From NCBI GenBank assembly GCA_963777975.1, contig CAVZSO010000004.1:41520-105519 (forward strand): DNA of 64,000 nt. Reading direction: 5' to 3'. Position numbers and translations under genes: made by a program. The DNA comes from CSP1-4 sp963777975 (GTDB taxonomy: Bacteria > Chloroflexota > Limnocylindria > Limnocylindrales > CSP1-4). This document shows, piece after piece, positions 28,725 through 36,806 of this stretch. The notes under the pieces were generated by a model. It did no database searches, was not told where the DNA came from, and saw nothing but the letters and a program-made list of their open reading frames with translations. Within the stretch, counting starts at the first letter, position 1. Every line of letters starts with the position of its first letter.

Positions 28725-28944
28725 TGACATCGAATGCGACAAACGCGACAGTAGTTTCCCATGGATTCGCTGATCGGACCAGGTGAGGCAGCGCGCCGAC
28801 TCGGCGTCTCGACTCGCACCGTCCAGCGATGGTTGCGCTCAGGACGGCTGCCGGCAGTCCGGGTCGGTGGACGATTGAAGGTCGCCATCCGCGTCATTGG
28901 CGCCGCATGTGTCGTCTTTGCCGCAGCCGATGTCGCCTTTGTCG
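28725..28944. repeat. Inverted and tandem repeats bracketing the HTH domain
   Basis: 28725-28750 and 28910-28935 form an imperfect inverted repeat. Reading the right copy, and the reverse complement of the left, both show TGTCG, two variable bases, TTTG, one base, CGCA, two bases, CGATGTC: about 20 of 25 bases agree. On the right a further copy of the core, TGTCGCCTTTGTCG, starts at 28931, 21 bp after the first, so right-hand copies lie two helical turns apart. The left copy ends 10 bp before the HTH ATG; the right copies cover the mccA start. They look like binding sites for the HTH protein. Confidence 0.6.
28761..28896 (+). CDS. Small helix-turn-helix domain (MerR/excisionase type), 3' end unclear
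   Basis: From ATG 28761 the peptide IGPGEAARRLGVSTRTVQRW followed by LRSGRLPAVRVGGRLKV is a textbook winged-HTH of the MerR/excisionase/BldC kind. After that the frame has no obvious domain and runs on into mccA until 29177, which is unlikely to be real coding. A one-base indel near 28880 would instead join the domain in frame to mccA (reading on through MSPLSSTTHHQ), making an HTH-biotin carboxylase fusion. Either way it sits inside a repeat pair. MerR-type regulators (LiuR) control leucine catabolism in Proteobacteria, which makes a local regulator plausible. Confidence 0.6.
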
Positions 28945-30876
28945 TCAACGACGCACCACCAACGGCCCATCCGACGGCTGCTGGTTGCCAACCGCGGCGA
29001 GCTCGTCGTGCGCATCGCAGCGACGTGCCGTTCGCTGGGCATCCAGACGCTTGCCCTGGCGACGACCGACCAACGCGGCGCGTGGTGGACGCAGGCGGCG
29101 GACGAGGTCATCGCGCTCGAGAGCGACTACCTCGACGAGGCGGGCATCGTGGCCGCCGCCGTGGCCGCGGGCGCTGACGCCGTGCACCCAGGCTACGGCT
29201 TCCTCGCCGAGCGACCCAGCTTCGCGGAGGCGGTCATCGCCGCCGGGCTGATCTGGGTCGGCCCACCGCCGGCCGCCATGCGGGCGCTTGGCGACAAAGC
29301 CGCTGCTCGCCGGCTGGCCGTCCGCGTCGGGATCCCGGTCCTTCCGGGGTACGACGGCCGCGGGCAGTCGGACGCCGTCCTCCGACGCGAGGCGGCGCGC
29401 ACCGGCTATCCGATCTTGCTCAAGCCGAGCGCTGGGGGCGGGGGCAAGGGCATGCACGTCGTGCGCGCGGCGGTCGACCTGCACGAGGCCCTCGCGGTCG
29501 CCCGGCGCGAGGCCCAGGCAGCGTTCGGCGACGACCGCCTGATCCTGGAGCGCTACCTCGATCGGCCGCGCCACGTCGAGGTCCAGGTACTCCTCGACGG
29601 GCATGGCGGTGGCATCCACCTTGGCGAGCGGGACTGCTCGTTGCAGCGCCGGCATCAGAAGGTCATCGAGGAGGCGCCGGCCCCAGGCGTCTCGGCCGGC
29701 CTGCGAGCGACGCTCGGCGACGCCGCTCTCCGCCTGGCCCTGGCAGCTGGCTACGTCGGCGCCGGGACAGCCGAGTTCCTGCTCGCCGATGACGGGACGT
29801 TCGTCTTCCTGGAGATGAACGCCCGGCTCCAGGTCGAGCACCCTGTGACCGAGGCCGTGACCGGCATCGACCTGGTCGCCGCCCAGCTCCGCGTCGCGGC
29901 TGGCGAACGGCTCTGGATCGCGCAGACGGATGTCGTCCTGACGGGTCATGCCATCGAGGCCCGGCTGTACGCCGAGGATCCCTGGAATGGCTTCCTGCCA
30001 GCGACCGGGCACGTCCTTGGTGTCCACTGGCCGAAGGTCGGCGGGCTGCGTGTCGATCCGGGCATCGGCACCGGCGACGACATCGGCACGCGCTACGACC
30101 CCCTCCTGTCGAAGCTCATCGCGGTCGGGCCCGACCGCTCGACGGCCCTTGCCGGTCTCGCCCGGGCCCTGACCGAGACGAGGGTGCTGGGGGTGACGAC
30201 CAACCGCGGCTTCCTCGCCTGGTTGCTTCGGCTGCCGGAGGTCATCGAGGGCAATTCGAGGACGGACACCATCGAGACTCGATGGCATCCGCACGCCGGG
30301 CTGCCCGAGTCGGCGTGGGCCGAGGCAGCATCCGCACTCGGCGACGCGCGGATGACCGATGAGACATCCGCGCAGTTGACGGTACCCAGTGGCTTTCGAC
30401 TCAACGGTCCGCGCCAGCTGGCGGTCGAGCTCGACGGCGAGCGCAGGGTGATGCCTGTCGAAGCCGCCGCCCGCCTGCGCGACACCGTCGCCGACAGCGA
30501 CACCGTCGCCGACAGCGACACCGACCCGCGCGACCAGCCACCAGTCCGGAGCGACGACGGCATCGTCATCGACGTCGATGGCCGCGCCGTGCATGCTCGG
30601 CTGGCGCCGTCGCCGACCATCGAGGCCGCCTTGCGCGCCGCCCATCGCGGATCGAGCGCCGCCGCGGCCATCACGGCGCCGATGCCAGGCGTCGTCTCGG
30701 GCGTGCGCGTGCGGGAGGGCGAGGTCGTCGAGGCGCACCAGGTCCTGCTCGTGCTCGAGGCGATGAAGATGGAGAACGCCATCACGGCGCCTGTCGATGG
30801 GCTCGTGGAGCACCTCCTCGTGAAGACCGGCCAGGTCGTCAAGCGCGGCGACGTCCTCGTCGAGCTCGCGGACTAG
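28930..30876 (+). CDS. mccA: Methylcrotonyl-CoA carboxylase, biotin carboxylase/biotin carrier (alpha) subunit
   Basis: About 648 residues. Biotin carboxylase domain: IRRLLVANRGELVVRIAATC, HPGYGFLAERPSFAEA, ATP-grasp glycine loop KPSAGGGGKGMHVV, QRRHQKVIEEAP, FLEMNARLQVEHPVTE and the C-terminal lobe with GTRYDPLLSKLIA. A short middle domain holds two perfect 18 bp repeats. The biotin carrier domain at the end has the biotinylated lysine in VLEAMKMENAI. ATG 28930 is the first good start; an upstream TTG at 28897 is also in frame. Its substrate is inferred from mccB, the hydratase and HMG-CoA lyase around it; propionyl- or acetyl-CoA cannot be excluded by sequence alone. Confidence 0.92.
   Translation: MSPLSSTTHHQRPIRRLLVANRGELVVRIAATCRSLGIQTLALATTDQRGAWWTQAADEVIALESDYLDEAGIVAAAVAAGADAVHPGYGFLAERPSFAEAVIAAGLIWVGPPPAAMRALGDKAAARRLAVRVGIPVLPGYDGRGQSDAVLRREAARTGYPILLKPSAGGGGKGMHVVRAAVDLHEALAVARREAQAAFGDDRLILERYLDRPRHVEVQVLLDGHGGGIHLGERDCSLQRRHQKVIEEAPAPGVSAGLRATLGDAALRLALAAGYVGAGTAEFLLADDGTFVFLEMNARLQVEHPVTEAVTGIDLVAAQLRVAAGERLWIAQTDVVLTGHAIEARLYAEDPWNGFLPATGHVLGVHWPKVGGLRVDPGIGTGDDIGTRYDPLLSKLIAVGPDRSTALAGLARALTETRVLGVTTNRGFLAWLLRLPEVIEGNSRTDTIETRWHPHAGLPESAWAEAASALGDARMTDETSAQLTVPSGFRLNGPRQLAVELDGERRVMPVEAAARLRDTVADSDTVADSDTDPRDQPPVRSDDGIVIDVDGRAVHARLAPSPTIEAALRAAHRGSSAAAAITAPMPGVVSGVRVREGEVVEAHQVLLVLEAMKMENAITAPVDGLVEHLLVKTGQVVKRGDVLVELAD
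30481..30522 (+). repeat. 18 bp tandem repeat inside mccA
   Basis: GACACCGTCGCCGACAGC occurs twice in a row, followed by GACACC. It encodes DTVADS-DTVADS-DTD in the linker ahead of the biotin carrier domain. The length is a multiple of three, so slippage would alter linker length without breaking the frame. Confidence 0.8.
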
Positions 30877-30974
30877 ACCGTCGACCGGACCAGGGTTCGG
30901 CCCGGAGAAAGATGGGCCTCCACATCACCCGAGGCGGTGGTAGCGTGCCGCAACGGGCGACCGGTGGTCACGTC

Positions 30975-30980
30975 TACACT
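30975..30980 (+). promoter_or_regulatory. -10 hexamer TACACT of the HMG-CoA lyase gene, leaderless
   Basis: TACACT ends six bases before ATG 30987, in the 110 bp gap after mccA. It decides the start of the lyase against the longer open frame. Confidence 0.5.
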
Positions 30981-30986
30981 CCGACC

Positions 30987-31953
30987 ATGGAGTTGCCGAC
31001 CCGAGTCAGGGTCTACGAAGTCGGTCCACGGGACGGCCTCCAGAACGAAGCGGCGCCCATCCCGACAGCGACCAAGCGCCGCTTCATCGAGCTGCTGGTG
31101 GCGGCCGGCCTACGCGACATCGAGGCCACCAGCTTCGTTTCGCCGCGTGCCATCCCGCAGCTCGCCGACGCCGACGAGCTGTACGCATCGCTGCCCCACG
31201 ACGGCGCGGCCGCGAACGTCCGCTACCCGGCCCTCATCGCGAATCGGCAGGGCCTCGAGCGTGCCGCCGGCGGCCGGTGCGACGGCGGTGGCGGTCTTCA
31301 CGGCCGCCAGCGACGCCTTCACGACGCGCAACATCGGCATGACCGTCCAGGCGTCCCTGGCCGCGTTCGCTCCGCTTCTCCATGAAGCCGGCCACCAGGG
31401 CTGGTGGCGACGCGCCTACGTCTCGACGGCCTTCGGCTGCCCGTACACGGGCGCCGTCGACCCCGCCCGGGCGATCGGCGTCGGCTTGGCGCTCCTGGAG
31501 CTTGGCGCCGACGAGATCTGCTTCGGCGACACCATCGGCGTCGGTGTCCCCTCGCAGGTCCACGACCTGACTGGTGGGGCCGTGGCGGCGGGTCTCCCAC
31601 TCGACCGGCTGGCGTACCACTTCCACGACACGCGAGGCACCGCCCTGGCCAACGTGGTGGCCGGCCTCGAGGACGGCGTGACTGTCTTCGACGCCTCGAC
31701 CGGCGGCACCGGCGGTTGCCCATATGCCCCCGGCGCGGCGGGCAACCTGGCGACCGAAGACCTTGTCTACCTGCTCGACGGCCTGGGCATCGAGCACGGC
31801 GCCGATCTGGCCGGCGTCCTCCAGGCGGCGCAATTCATCGCCGATGCGCTGGGCCGACCGCTCGCCTCGAAGGTCGGACAAGCCGGGGGATGGGATCCCG
31901 CGCGCGGTTCCGCGGGAGCTGAGGTGGATGACGTCGAAGCCGATGGCGCTTGA
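30987..31953 (+). CDS. Hydroxymethylglutaryl-CoA lyase, one frameshift
   Basis: Splits HMG-CoA into acetoacetate and acetyl-CoA, the last step of leucine degradation. Start ATG 30987 (MELPTRVRVYEVGPRDGLQN, with the catalytic-loop residues RDGLQNE). Also seen: DIEATSFVSPRAIPQLADAD, FGCPYTGAVDP, EICFGDTIGVGVP, YHFHDTRGTALANVVAGLE with the metal-binding histidines, and the active-site cysteine loop STGGTGGCPYAPGAAGNLAT. The frame changes once near 31275. With both carboxylase subunits and the hydratase it completes the pathway from methylcrotonyl-CoA. Confidence 0.9.
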
Positions 31954-32509
31954 ACGGCTGATCTTTCCAGAGCCGCCACTGACCGACGGCGTGGTCGTCC
32001 TCCGGCGGCTGGTGGCCGCTGACGATGAGGCGGTCACCAGGGCGTGCTCCGACCCCGACACCCAGCGATGGCTGGACTTCCTGCCCCGACCCTATCGCCT
32101 CGAGCATGCCCGCGCGTTCATCGACACCGCTGCCGCCGACTGGGAGACGGGTCGCGCGGCGGTCTTCGCCATCGCCGACGCGCAGACGAGCGGCTTGCTC
32201 GGTGCCATCGCGGTCCAGGAGGCCCAGGGCCGCTACCCCTTCATCGGCTATTGGGTCGCGCCGTGGGCCCGGAGCCGTGGCGTCGCCACCCGAGCCACGG
32301 TGCTCGCCAGCCGCTGGGCGCTGCGCGAGCTCGGCGTCACGCGGCTGGAGCTCCACGCGGAGCCCGGCAACACGGGCTCGCTGCGCGTGGCCGAGAAGGC
32401 CGGCTTTCAGCGCGAGGGGATCTTGCGCAACTTCGTGATGAGCCGTAGCGGCCCGGTCGATGGCGTCGTCTTCTCGCTCGTCCCGACCGATATCGCGACC
32501 GAAGCCTGA
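31928..32509 (+). CDS. GNAT N-acetyltransferase, RimJ/RimL type
   Basis: A protein of about 193 residues of the RimJ/RimL group, which acetylates N-termini or small amines. Marks: VVVLRRLVAADDEAVTRACS, RPYRLEHARAFIDTAAADWE, FIGYWVAPWARSRGVATRA (acetyl-CoA loop RSRGVA) and LHAEPGNTGSLRVAEKAGFQ followed by EGILRNF. ATG 31928 has GGAG upstream; ATG 31943 is the alternative. It overlaps the end of the lyase gene in another frame and may be co-transcribed with it. Substrate unknown. Confidence 0.85.
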   Translation: MTSKPMALERLIFPEPPLTDGVVVLRRLVAADDEAVTRACSDPDTQRWLDFLPRPYRLEHARAFIDTAAADWETGRAAVFAIADAQTSGLLGAIAVQEAQGRYPFIGYWVAPWARSRGVATRATVLASRWALRELGVTRLELHAEPGNTGSLRVAEKAGFQREGILRNFVMSRSGPVDGVVFSLVPTDIATEA

Positions 32510-32595
32510 GCCGAACCCCGCGGGCGCCCGGCACGACGGGCGAGCGGACGCTCGACGACGAGGGATCGCGCCGGGACCGAGTCGTGACCCTTTGC

Positions 32596-32601
32596 TACGA
32601 T
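32596..32601 (+). promoter_or_regulatory. Extended -10 TGC-TACGAT before the HNH gene
   Basis: TACGAT preceded by TGC lies 42 bp before ATG 32644. Here the gene also has a ribosome-binding site (AAAGGGA), so this would be a normal leader, unlike the leaderless genes. No -35 box is evident, which an extended -10 can tolerate. Confidence 0.4.
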
Positions 32602-32643
32602 GCGCCCGTCGCGCGGCCGAGTCCCGGCCGGCCAAAGGGAGCG

Positions 32644-33159
32644 ATGGATAGCGTCGTCCTCTTGCTCAACTCGAACTACGAGCCGCTCAACGTATGCGAC
32701 GTCCGTCGCGCGTTCCGGCTGCTCTTCGGCGAGAAGGCAGAGGTCATCGAGTACGACCACCACGAGATCCGCACGGCTCGTGAGGTCTTTCGCGCGCCCA
32801 GCGTCATCCGCCTGCAGTACCACATCAAGCGGCCGCGGCCGCGCGTCCGCCTCTCGCGGCGCGAGATCTTTGCGCGTGACGGCCATACCTGCCAGTACTG
32901 CGGGCGACAGACCCACGACCTGACGCTCGACCATGTCGTGCCCCGTCACCGCGGCGGCGGCCACAGCTGGGACAACCTGGTCGCGGCCTGCAAGTCCTGC
33001 AATCACCACAAGGGCGGTCGCGTGCCGGCCGAGGCCCGGATGCGCCTCCTTCGCCCCCCGCACGAGCCCCGGAGCGACGTCTATTCGCTCTTCTCGCCGT
33101 ACCTGGCGGACCCGCGGAACGAGGCCTGGAGAACGTACCTCTTCCTCGGCCACGGCTGA
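32644..33159 (+). CDS. HNH endonuclease family protein
   Basis: 171 residues. The N-terminal half (VVLLLNSNYEPLNVCDVRRA, FRLLFGEKAEVIEYDHHEI) is the conserved accessory region of this housekeeping HNH family. The HNH site follows: zinc cysteines in CQYC and CKSC, catalytic LDHVVPRHRGG and the Asn in WDNLVAAC. Start ATG 32644 was chosen for the AAAGGGA site; the frame upstream is open but without a better start. Such proteins nick or cut DNA in vitro; the cellular role of this family is not settled, and nothing nearby suggests restriction or phage defence. Confidence 0.85.
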   Translation: MDSVVLLLNSNYEPLNVCDVRRAFRLLFGEKAEVIEYDHHEIRTAREVFRAPSVIRLQYHIKRPRPRVRLSRREIFARDGHTCQYCGRQTHDLTLDHVVPRHRGGGHSWDNLVAACKSCNHHKGGRVPAEARMRLLRPPHEPRSDVYSLFSPYLADPRNEAWRTYLFLGHG

Positions 33160-33172
33160 GCCCGCCGGCGCG

Positions 33173-34627
33173 ATGCAGCGTGCACCGCACATCCCGACCC
33201 ACGTGATGCCCATCCTGGAGACCCTCTGGTCGGCGGGCCATGCCGGCTACGTCGTCGGCGGCGCGCTGCGGGACACGCTCCTCGGCCGCCCCGCGAGCGA
33301 CTGGGATGTGGCCACGGACGCCCGACCGGAGCGGCTCCAGGTGCTCTTTCCCGAAGCTCACTACGAGAACCGCTTCGGCACCGTGTTGGTGCCGGTCGAG
33401 CCCGGCCAGGCCGTCGAGGTGACGACCTTCCGTCGCGACATCGAGTACCGGGATCGACGTCGCCCGGACCGAGTCGAGTTCAGCGAATCCCTGGAGGAGG
33501 ACCTCAAGCGGCGTGACTTCACGATCAATGCCCTGGCCTACGGCCGACGCGCCGAGAGCGAACCGCAAGTGGCCGGGACGGCCGAGGGCGAGCGCGACCT
33601 CGAACTGGTCGATCCCGCGGACGGCCGCCGGGACCTGGTGGCGCGGGTCCTTCGCGCGGTCGGCGATCCGATCGAGCGTTTCGACGAGGACGCCCTTCGC
33701 CTGCTGCGTGCGGTCCGGCTGGCGACCCAGCTCGACTTCGAGATCGAAGCGGTCACGCTGGCGGCGCTGCGTGCGGCCGCCCCTCACGCCGCCACGGTCT
33801 CGCCGGAGCGCGTCGGGCAGGAGCTGCGCAAGATGCTGGCCGTGCCGGAACCGGCGCGAGGCCTTCGCATCTTGACGGAGACGGGCTTGCTGGCGCCGCT
33901 CTTCCCACTCCTGGCGGGGCAGGTCGGGCTGGCTCAGCAGAAGGGGCCGGGCGTCGACCTTTGGGAGCACAGCCTGCGCACCCTCGACGCCGTCGCCCGC
34001 CTCGCTCCAGGCGACGAGACGCTCGCCATGGCCGCCTTGCTGCACGACTGCGGCAAGCCCGAGACATCGGCGGACGGACACTTCATCGGCCACGACGTGG
34101 TCGGCGCCGAGCGCGCCGACGAGCTGCTGCGACGGATGGCCATCCCGCGCCGCGAGACGCAGCCCGTCGTCGATCTCGTGCGCTGGCACATGTTCGGCTA
34201 CGAGTCGCGCTGGAGCGACGGTGCGGTGCGACGCTTCATCCAGAAGGTCGGGCGCGAGACGCTGCCTCGATTGCTGACGCTGCGCGAGGCCGACAACCTC
34301 GGCAGCGGCGCACCCGCGGATGCGGGTGGCGTAAACGAGCTGCGGGAGCGGGTCTCAGCCGAGCTCGAACGTGGCGTGCCGCTCGCACTCCGAGACCTGG
34401 CCGTCGATGGGCACGACCTCAGCGACGAGTGCGGTGTACCGCCCGGACCTCTTCTCGGCCGCCTGCTCGACCGACTCCTGGAGTCCGTCATCGCCGACCC
34501 CGAGCGGAACGATCGTGAGACGCTGCTGGCCGATGTCCGCGCATGGCTCCGCGATGAGCCTGGACTCCAGGCGGAGCTCGCCGCCGGGATCGAGCACGAC
34601 CGCCGTCGACAGCCCGGCTCCCGATGA
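33173..34627 (+). CDS. cca: CCA tRNA nucleotidyltransferase / polyA polymerase family with HD domain
   Basis: 484 residues. The nucleotidyltransferase head has GGALRDTLLGRPASDWDVAT (metal aspartates in DWD), then EYRDRRRPDRVEFSESLEED and LKRRDFTINALAYG. An RNA-binding region (DEDALRLLRAVRLATQLDFE) follows, then an HD phosphohydrolase domain (LWEHSLRTLDAVARLAPGD, LLHDCGKPET, HFIGHDVVGAERADELL). This matches bacterial CCA-adding enzymes that repair tRNA 3' ends. No tRNA gene is in the window. It overlaps the next gene by four bases. Confidence 0.92.
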   Translation: MQRAPHIPTHVMPILETLWSAGHAGYVVGGALRDTLLGRPASDWDVATDARPERLQVLFPEAHYENRFGTVLVPVEPGQAVEVTTFRRDIEYRDRRRPDRVEFSESLEEDLKRRDFTINALAYGRRAESEPQVAGTAEGERDLELVDPADGRRDLVARVLRAVGDPIERFDEDALRLLRAVRLATQLDFEIEAVTLAALRAAAPHAATVSPERVGQELRKMLAVPEPARGLRILTETGLLAPLFPLLAGQVGLAQQKGPGVDLWEHSLRTLDAVARLAPGDETLAMAALLHDCGKPETSADGHFIGHDVVGAERADELLRRMAIPRRETQPVVDLVRWHMFGYESRWSDGAVRRFIQKVGRETLPRLLTLREADNLGSGAPADAGGVNELRERVSAELERGVPLALRDLAVDGHDLSDECGVPPGPLLGRLLDRLLESVIADPERNDRETLLADVRAWLRDEPGLQAELAAGIEHDRRRQPGSR

Positions 34628-35214
34628 TCGAGCTCCTGCTGCAGGCCGACCGCACGCTGACCATGGGGCTCGTCGACCAGGCCGAGCGGCTCTACCGGCA
34701 GGCCGCCGACGCCGATCCGCTCAATGCCATCGCGCTCGTCGGCCTGGCCAAGGTGGCCATCGAACGTGGCGACGATCCTGGCGCCTGGCGGCTCGCGGTC
34801 CACGCCCTCGAGATCGATCCCGAGAACTCGTCGGCCATCCGCCTCGAGGCTCGGACCGCCGAGATCCTCGCGACACGAGGCGAGCCGGTCGAGCGGCCGG
34901 CCTGGGTCGTCGCCAACGAAGCCCGCTGGCGAAGTCGCGGCACCGCCGACCTGTCGGCGCGCGCGGCGACCATGCCCCGCCCCGCCCCGCCCCGCCCCAT
35001 CTATCCGGCCGACCCGCGGAGTGGCGCGGCAGCGGCTGTGGCAGCATCGGCGGCCATGCCAGAACCGACGTCGAGCCGCGAGCCCTCGTCGACCGTCGCG
35101 TCGACCTCAGGGCCGACTCCCCCGCCGGTCGCCGATGCTCCTCCGGGCGTGCATGAGCCGCGACCGGTCGCCGCCCCCAAGCGTGGCCTCCTCGCCCGGC
35201 TGCTGGGCCGCTGA
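34624..35214 (+). CDS. TPR-containing protein with a Pro/Ser-rich tail
   Basis: 196 residues. The first 85 form about two TPR units (MGLVDQAERLYRQAADADPL, GDDPGAWRLAVHALEIDPEN). The rest is low-complexity (Pro, Ala, Ser, Thr, Arg) and ends KRGLLARLLGR, a basic amphipathic tail that could touch a membrane or nucleic acid. Not recognised beyond this. It is coupled to cca by a four-base overlap and to galE by one base (TGATG). Confidence 0.7.
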   Translation: MIELLLQADRTLTMGLVDQAERLYRQAADADPLNAIALVGLAKVAIERGDDPGAWRLAVHALEIDPENSSAIRLEARTAEILATRGEPVERPAWVVANEARWRSRGTADLSARAATMPRPAPPRPIYPADPRSGAAAAVAASAAMPEPTSSREPSSTVASTSGPTPPPVADAPPGVHEPRPVAAPKRGLLARLLGR

Positions 35215-36182
35215 TGCGCGTCCTGGTCACCGGCGGCGCCGGCTATGTCGGCTCGGTCTCGGTCGAACGCCTGATCGGCGCCGGGCACGAGGTGACGGTC
35301 CTCGACAGCCTGGTGACCGGGCATCGGGATGCCGTGGCGCCCGCGGCCGAGCTGGTCGTCGGCAGCGTCGGCGATCCGTCCGTGGTCGGACCCCTCCTCC
35401 GTCGTCGTGGGATCGAAGCCGTCCTCCATTGCGCCGCCCGATCGTTGGTCGGCGAGAGCGTGCGCGAGCCTGAGCTGTACGAGCGCGAGAACGTCATCGG
35501 CGGCCGCTCCCTGCTGGGCGAGCTGGCGGCCGCCGGCATCGACCGGTTCGTCTTCAGCTCGACGGCGGCGGTCTACGGCATGCCCGATCGGATGCCCATC
35601 ACCGAGGCGACGGACACGCGACCCATCAACCCGTACGGCGCGACCAAGTTGCGATTCGAGGGCGCCCTCCGGGATGCGGCTGCGACCGGCATGCGCTCGG
35701 TGGCGCTGCGCTACTTCAACGTGGCCGGCGCCAGCGGCGCCAACGGCGAGGACCATGAACCCGAGACGCATCTCATCCCGAACCTGCTCCGAGCGGTCGA
35801 GACCGGCGAGCGTGTGACGCTCTTCGGCGACGACTACCCGACGCCGGACGGGACCGCCGTTCGCGATTATGTCCACGTCCTTGATCTGGCCGATGCGCAC
35901 CTCGCGGCGCTTGAGCTGACCGCCTCGATGACGCCGAGTTTCGACGTCGCCAACCTCGGATCGGGCTCAGGCTTCAGCGTTCGCCAGGTGGTCGAGGCGA
36001 CCGAGCTCGTGGTCGGTACCCCGGTGCCACAGGTCGTCGGACCTCGACGCGAGGGTGATCCGCCGATCCTCATCGCCAGCTACGACCGGGCATCGGCGTT
36101 GCTGGGCTGGGCGCCTGCACGCGGCACGCTGGCTGAGATGGTCGGTTCCGCCTGGGCCTGGCGCCAGGCGCGGCGTATGTGA
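35214..36182 (+). CDS. galE: UDP-glucose 4-epimerase
   Basis: Interconverts UDP-glucose and UDP-galactose. The 322-residue SDR enzyme has the NAD motif VTGGAGYVGSVSVERL, VLHCAARSLVGESVREP, the catalytic serine region FVFSSTAAVYG with the YxxxK pair in NPYGATK, RYFNVAGASGANGEDHEPET, IPNLLRAVETGERVTLFGDD and TPDGTAVRDYVHVLDLADAH. These are specific to GalE, though related epimerases (N-acetylated substrates) share most of them. Likely supplies galactose for surface polysaccharides. Confidence 0.92.
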   Translation: MRVLVTGGAGYVGSVSVERLIGAGHEVTVLDSLVTGHRDAVAPAAELVVGSVGDPSVVGPLLRRRGIEAVLHCAARSLVGESVREPELYERENVIGGRSLLGELAAAGIDRFVFSSTAAVYGMPDRMPITEATDTRPINPYGATKLRFEGALRDAAATGMRSVALRYFNVAGASGANGEDHEPETHLIPNLLRAVETGERVTLFGDDYPTPDGTAVRDYVHVLDLADAHLAALELTASMTPSFDVANLGSGSGFSVRQVVEATELVVGTPVPQVVGPRREGDPPILIASYDRASALLGWAPARGTLAEMVGSAWAWRQARRM

Positions 36183-36234
36183 CACGCGGTGTGCCAGGGC
36201 TCGATGGGCAGCCTCGGCAGTCAGGCCCTCGCGG

Positions 36235-36693
36235 CTAGGGTTTGGGCGCCCGCCACGACGTGTATCGGGGCGGCCACGCATCGGGGTCGGCGCGGCTACC
36301 GAAAACGGCGTGCTCGATGAAGAACTCGACCAGCCGGTAGGTCTCGTCGACGTCGAACGCCCAGACGGCGGCGATGGCGTCACGCACGTCTCGGTCGGTG
36401 ATCGTCGCTGCACGACCACGCAGCAGGAACTCATGCGGCTCCGTCGGGTCCTGATGAGCGTGCATGGCGTAACGACCGTCGGCATCGAGGTCCCCGAGCT
36501 TGGCCGATCCCTCGATCAGGAAGGCGACGAGCCGACCGTCGACGAAGCTGATCGTGATCGGATGGATCCGCGGTAGGCCGTCGCCTCGAACGGTCGCCAG
36601 CAAGGCCGAGCCCGAATCCAGGCGCTCGAACAGCCGGCGACCCGTCGCGGCGAGGTCGGGCGCGGCTGCCTCGAATGCGCTCCAGGTGACCAT
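36235..36693 (-). CDS. Pyridoxamine 5'-phosphate oxidase-fold protein (FMN or F420 binding)
   Basis: 152 residues. The split-barrel flavin fold is recognisable: RRLFERLDSGSALLATVRGD, GLPRIHPITISFVDGRLVAF, LIEGSAKLGDLDADGRYAMH and a C-terminal GSRADPDAWPPRYTSWRAP. Such proteins bind FMN, heme or coenzyme F420; true PdxH activity is unlikely because the PdxH C-terminal motif is missing. I chose ATG 36693 because GGAGG lies eight bases before it; ATG 36708 is five codons longer. Convergent with galE. Confidence 0.8.
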   Translation of the reverse strand: MVTWSAFEAAAPDLAATGRRLFERLDSGSALLATVRGDGLPRIHPITISFVDGRLVAFLIEGSAKLGDLDADGRYAMHAHQDPTEPHEFLLRGRAATITDRDVRDAIAAVWAFDVDETYRLVEFFIEHAVFGSRADPDAWPPRYTSWRAPKP

Positions 36694-36769
36694 CGTCGAA
36701 GCCTCCATCGATCGTCTTCGGTCCGCCAGTCTTCGAATTCTCGCCGAACCGAGCGAGGAATGCGCCGGT

Positions 36770-36806
36770 TGAAGATTTAGCTCCGCTCGTCCGTCATGTA
36801 GTCGTG
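36770..36806 (+). promoter_or_regulatory. ECF-type promoter of the Kelch lipoprotein gene, leaderless
   Basis: TGAAG (36770-36774), 17 bases, CGTCAT (36792-36797), six bases, GTG (36804). An almost identical block with the same spacing lies before the sigma gene at 38206-38242, and similarity continues about 35 bases past the start codon. The GTG is at the expected transcription start, so the mRNA should be leaderless. Confidence 0.7.

Noticed and set aside
32644..33159. HNH nuclease as part of a defence or mobile system
   Set aside because: It belongs to a widespread chromosomal HNH family, has normal composition and sits among housekeeping genes with no methylase, toxin or phage gene nearby.
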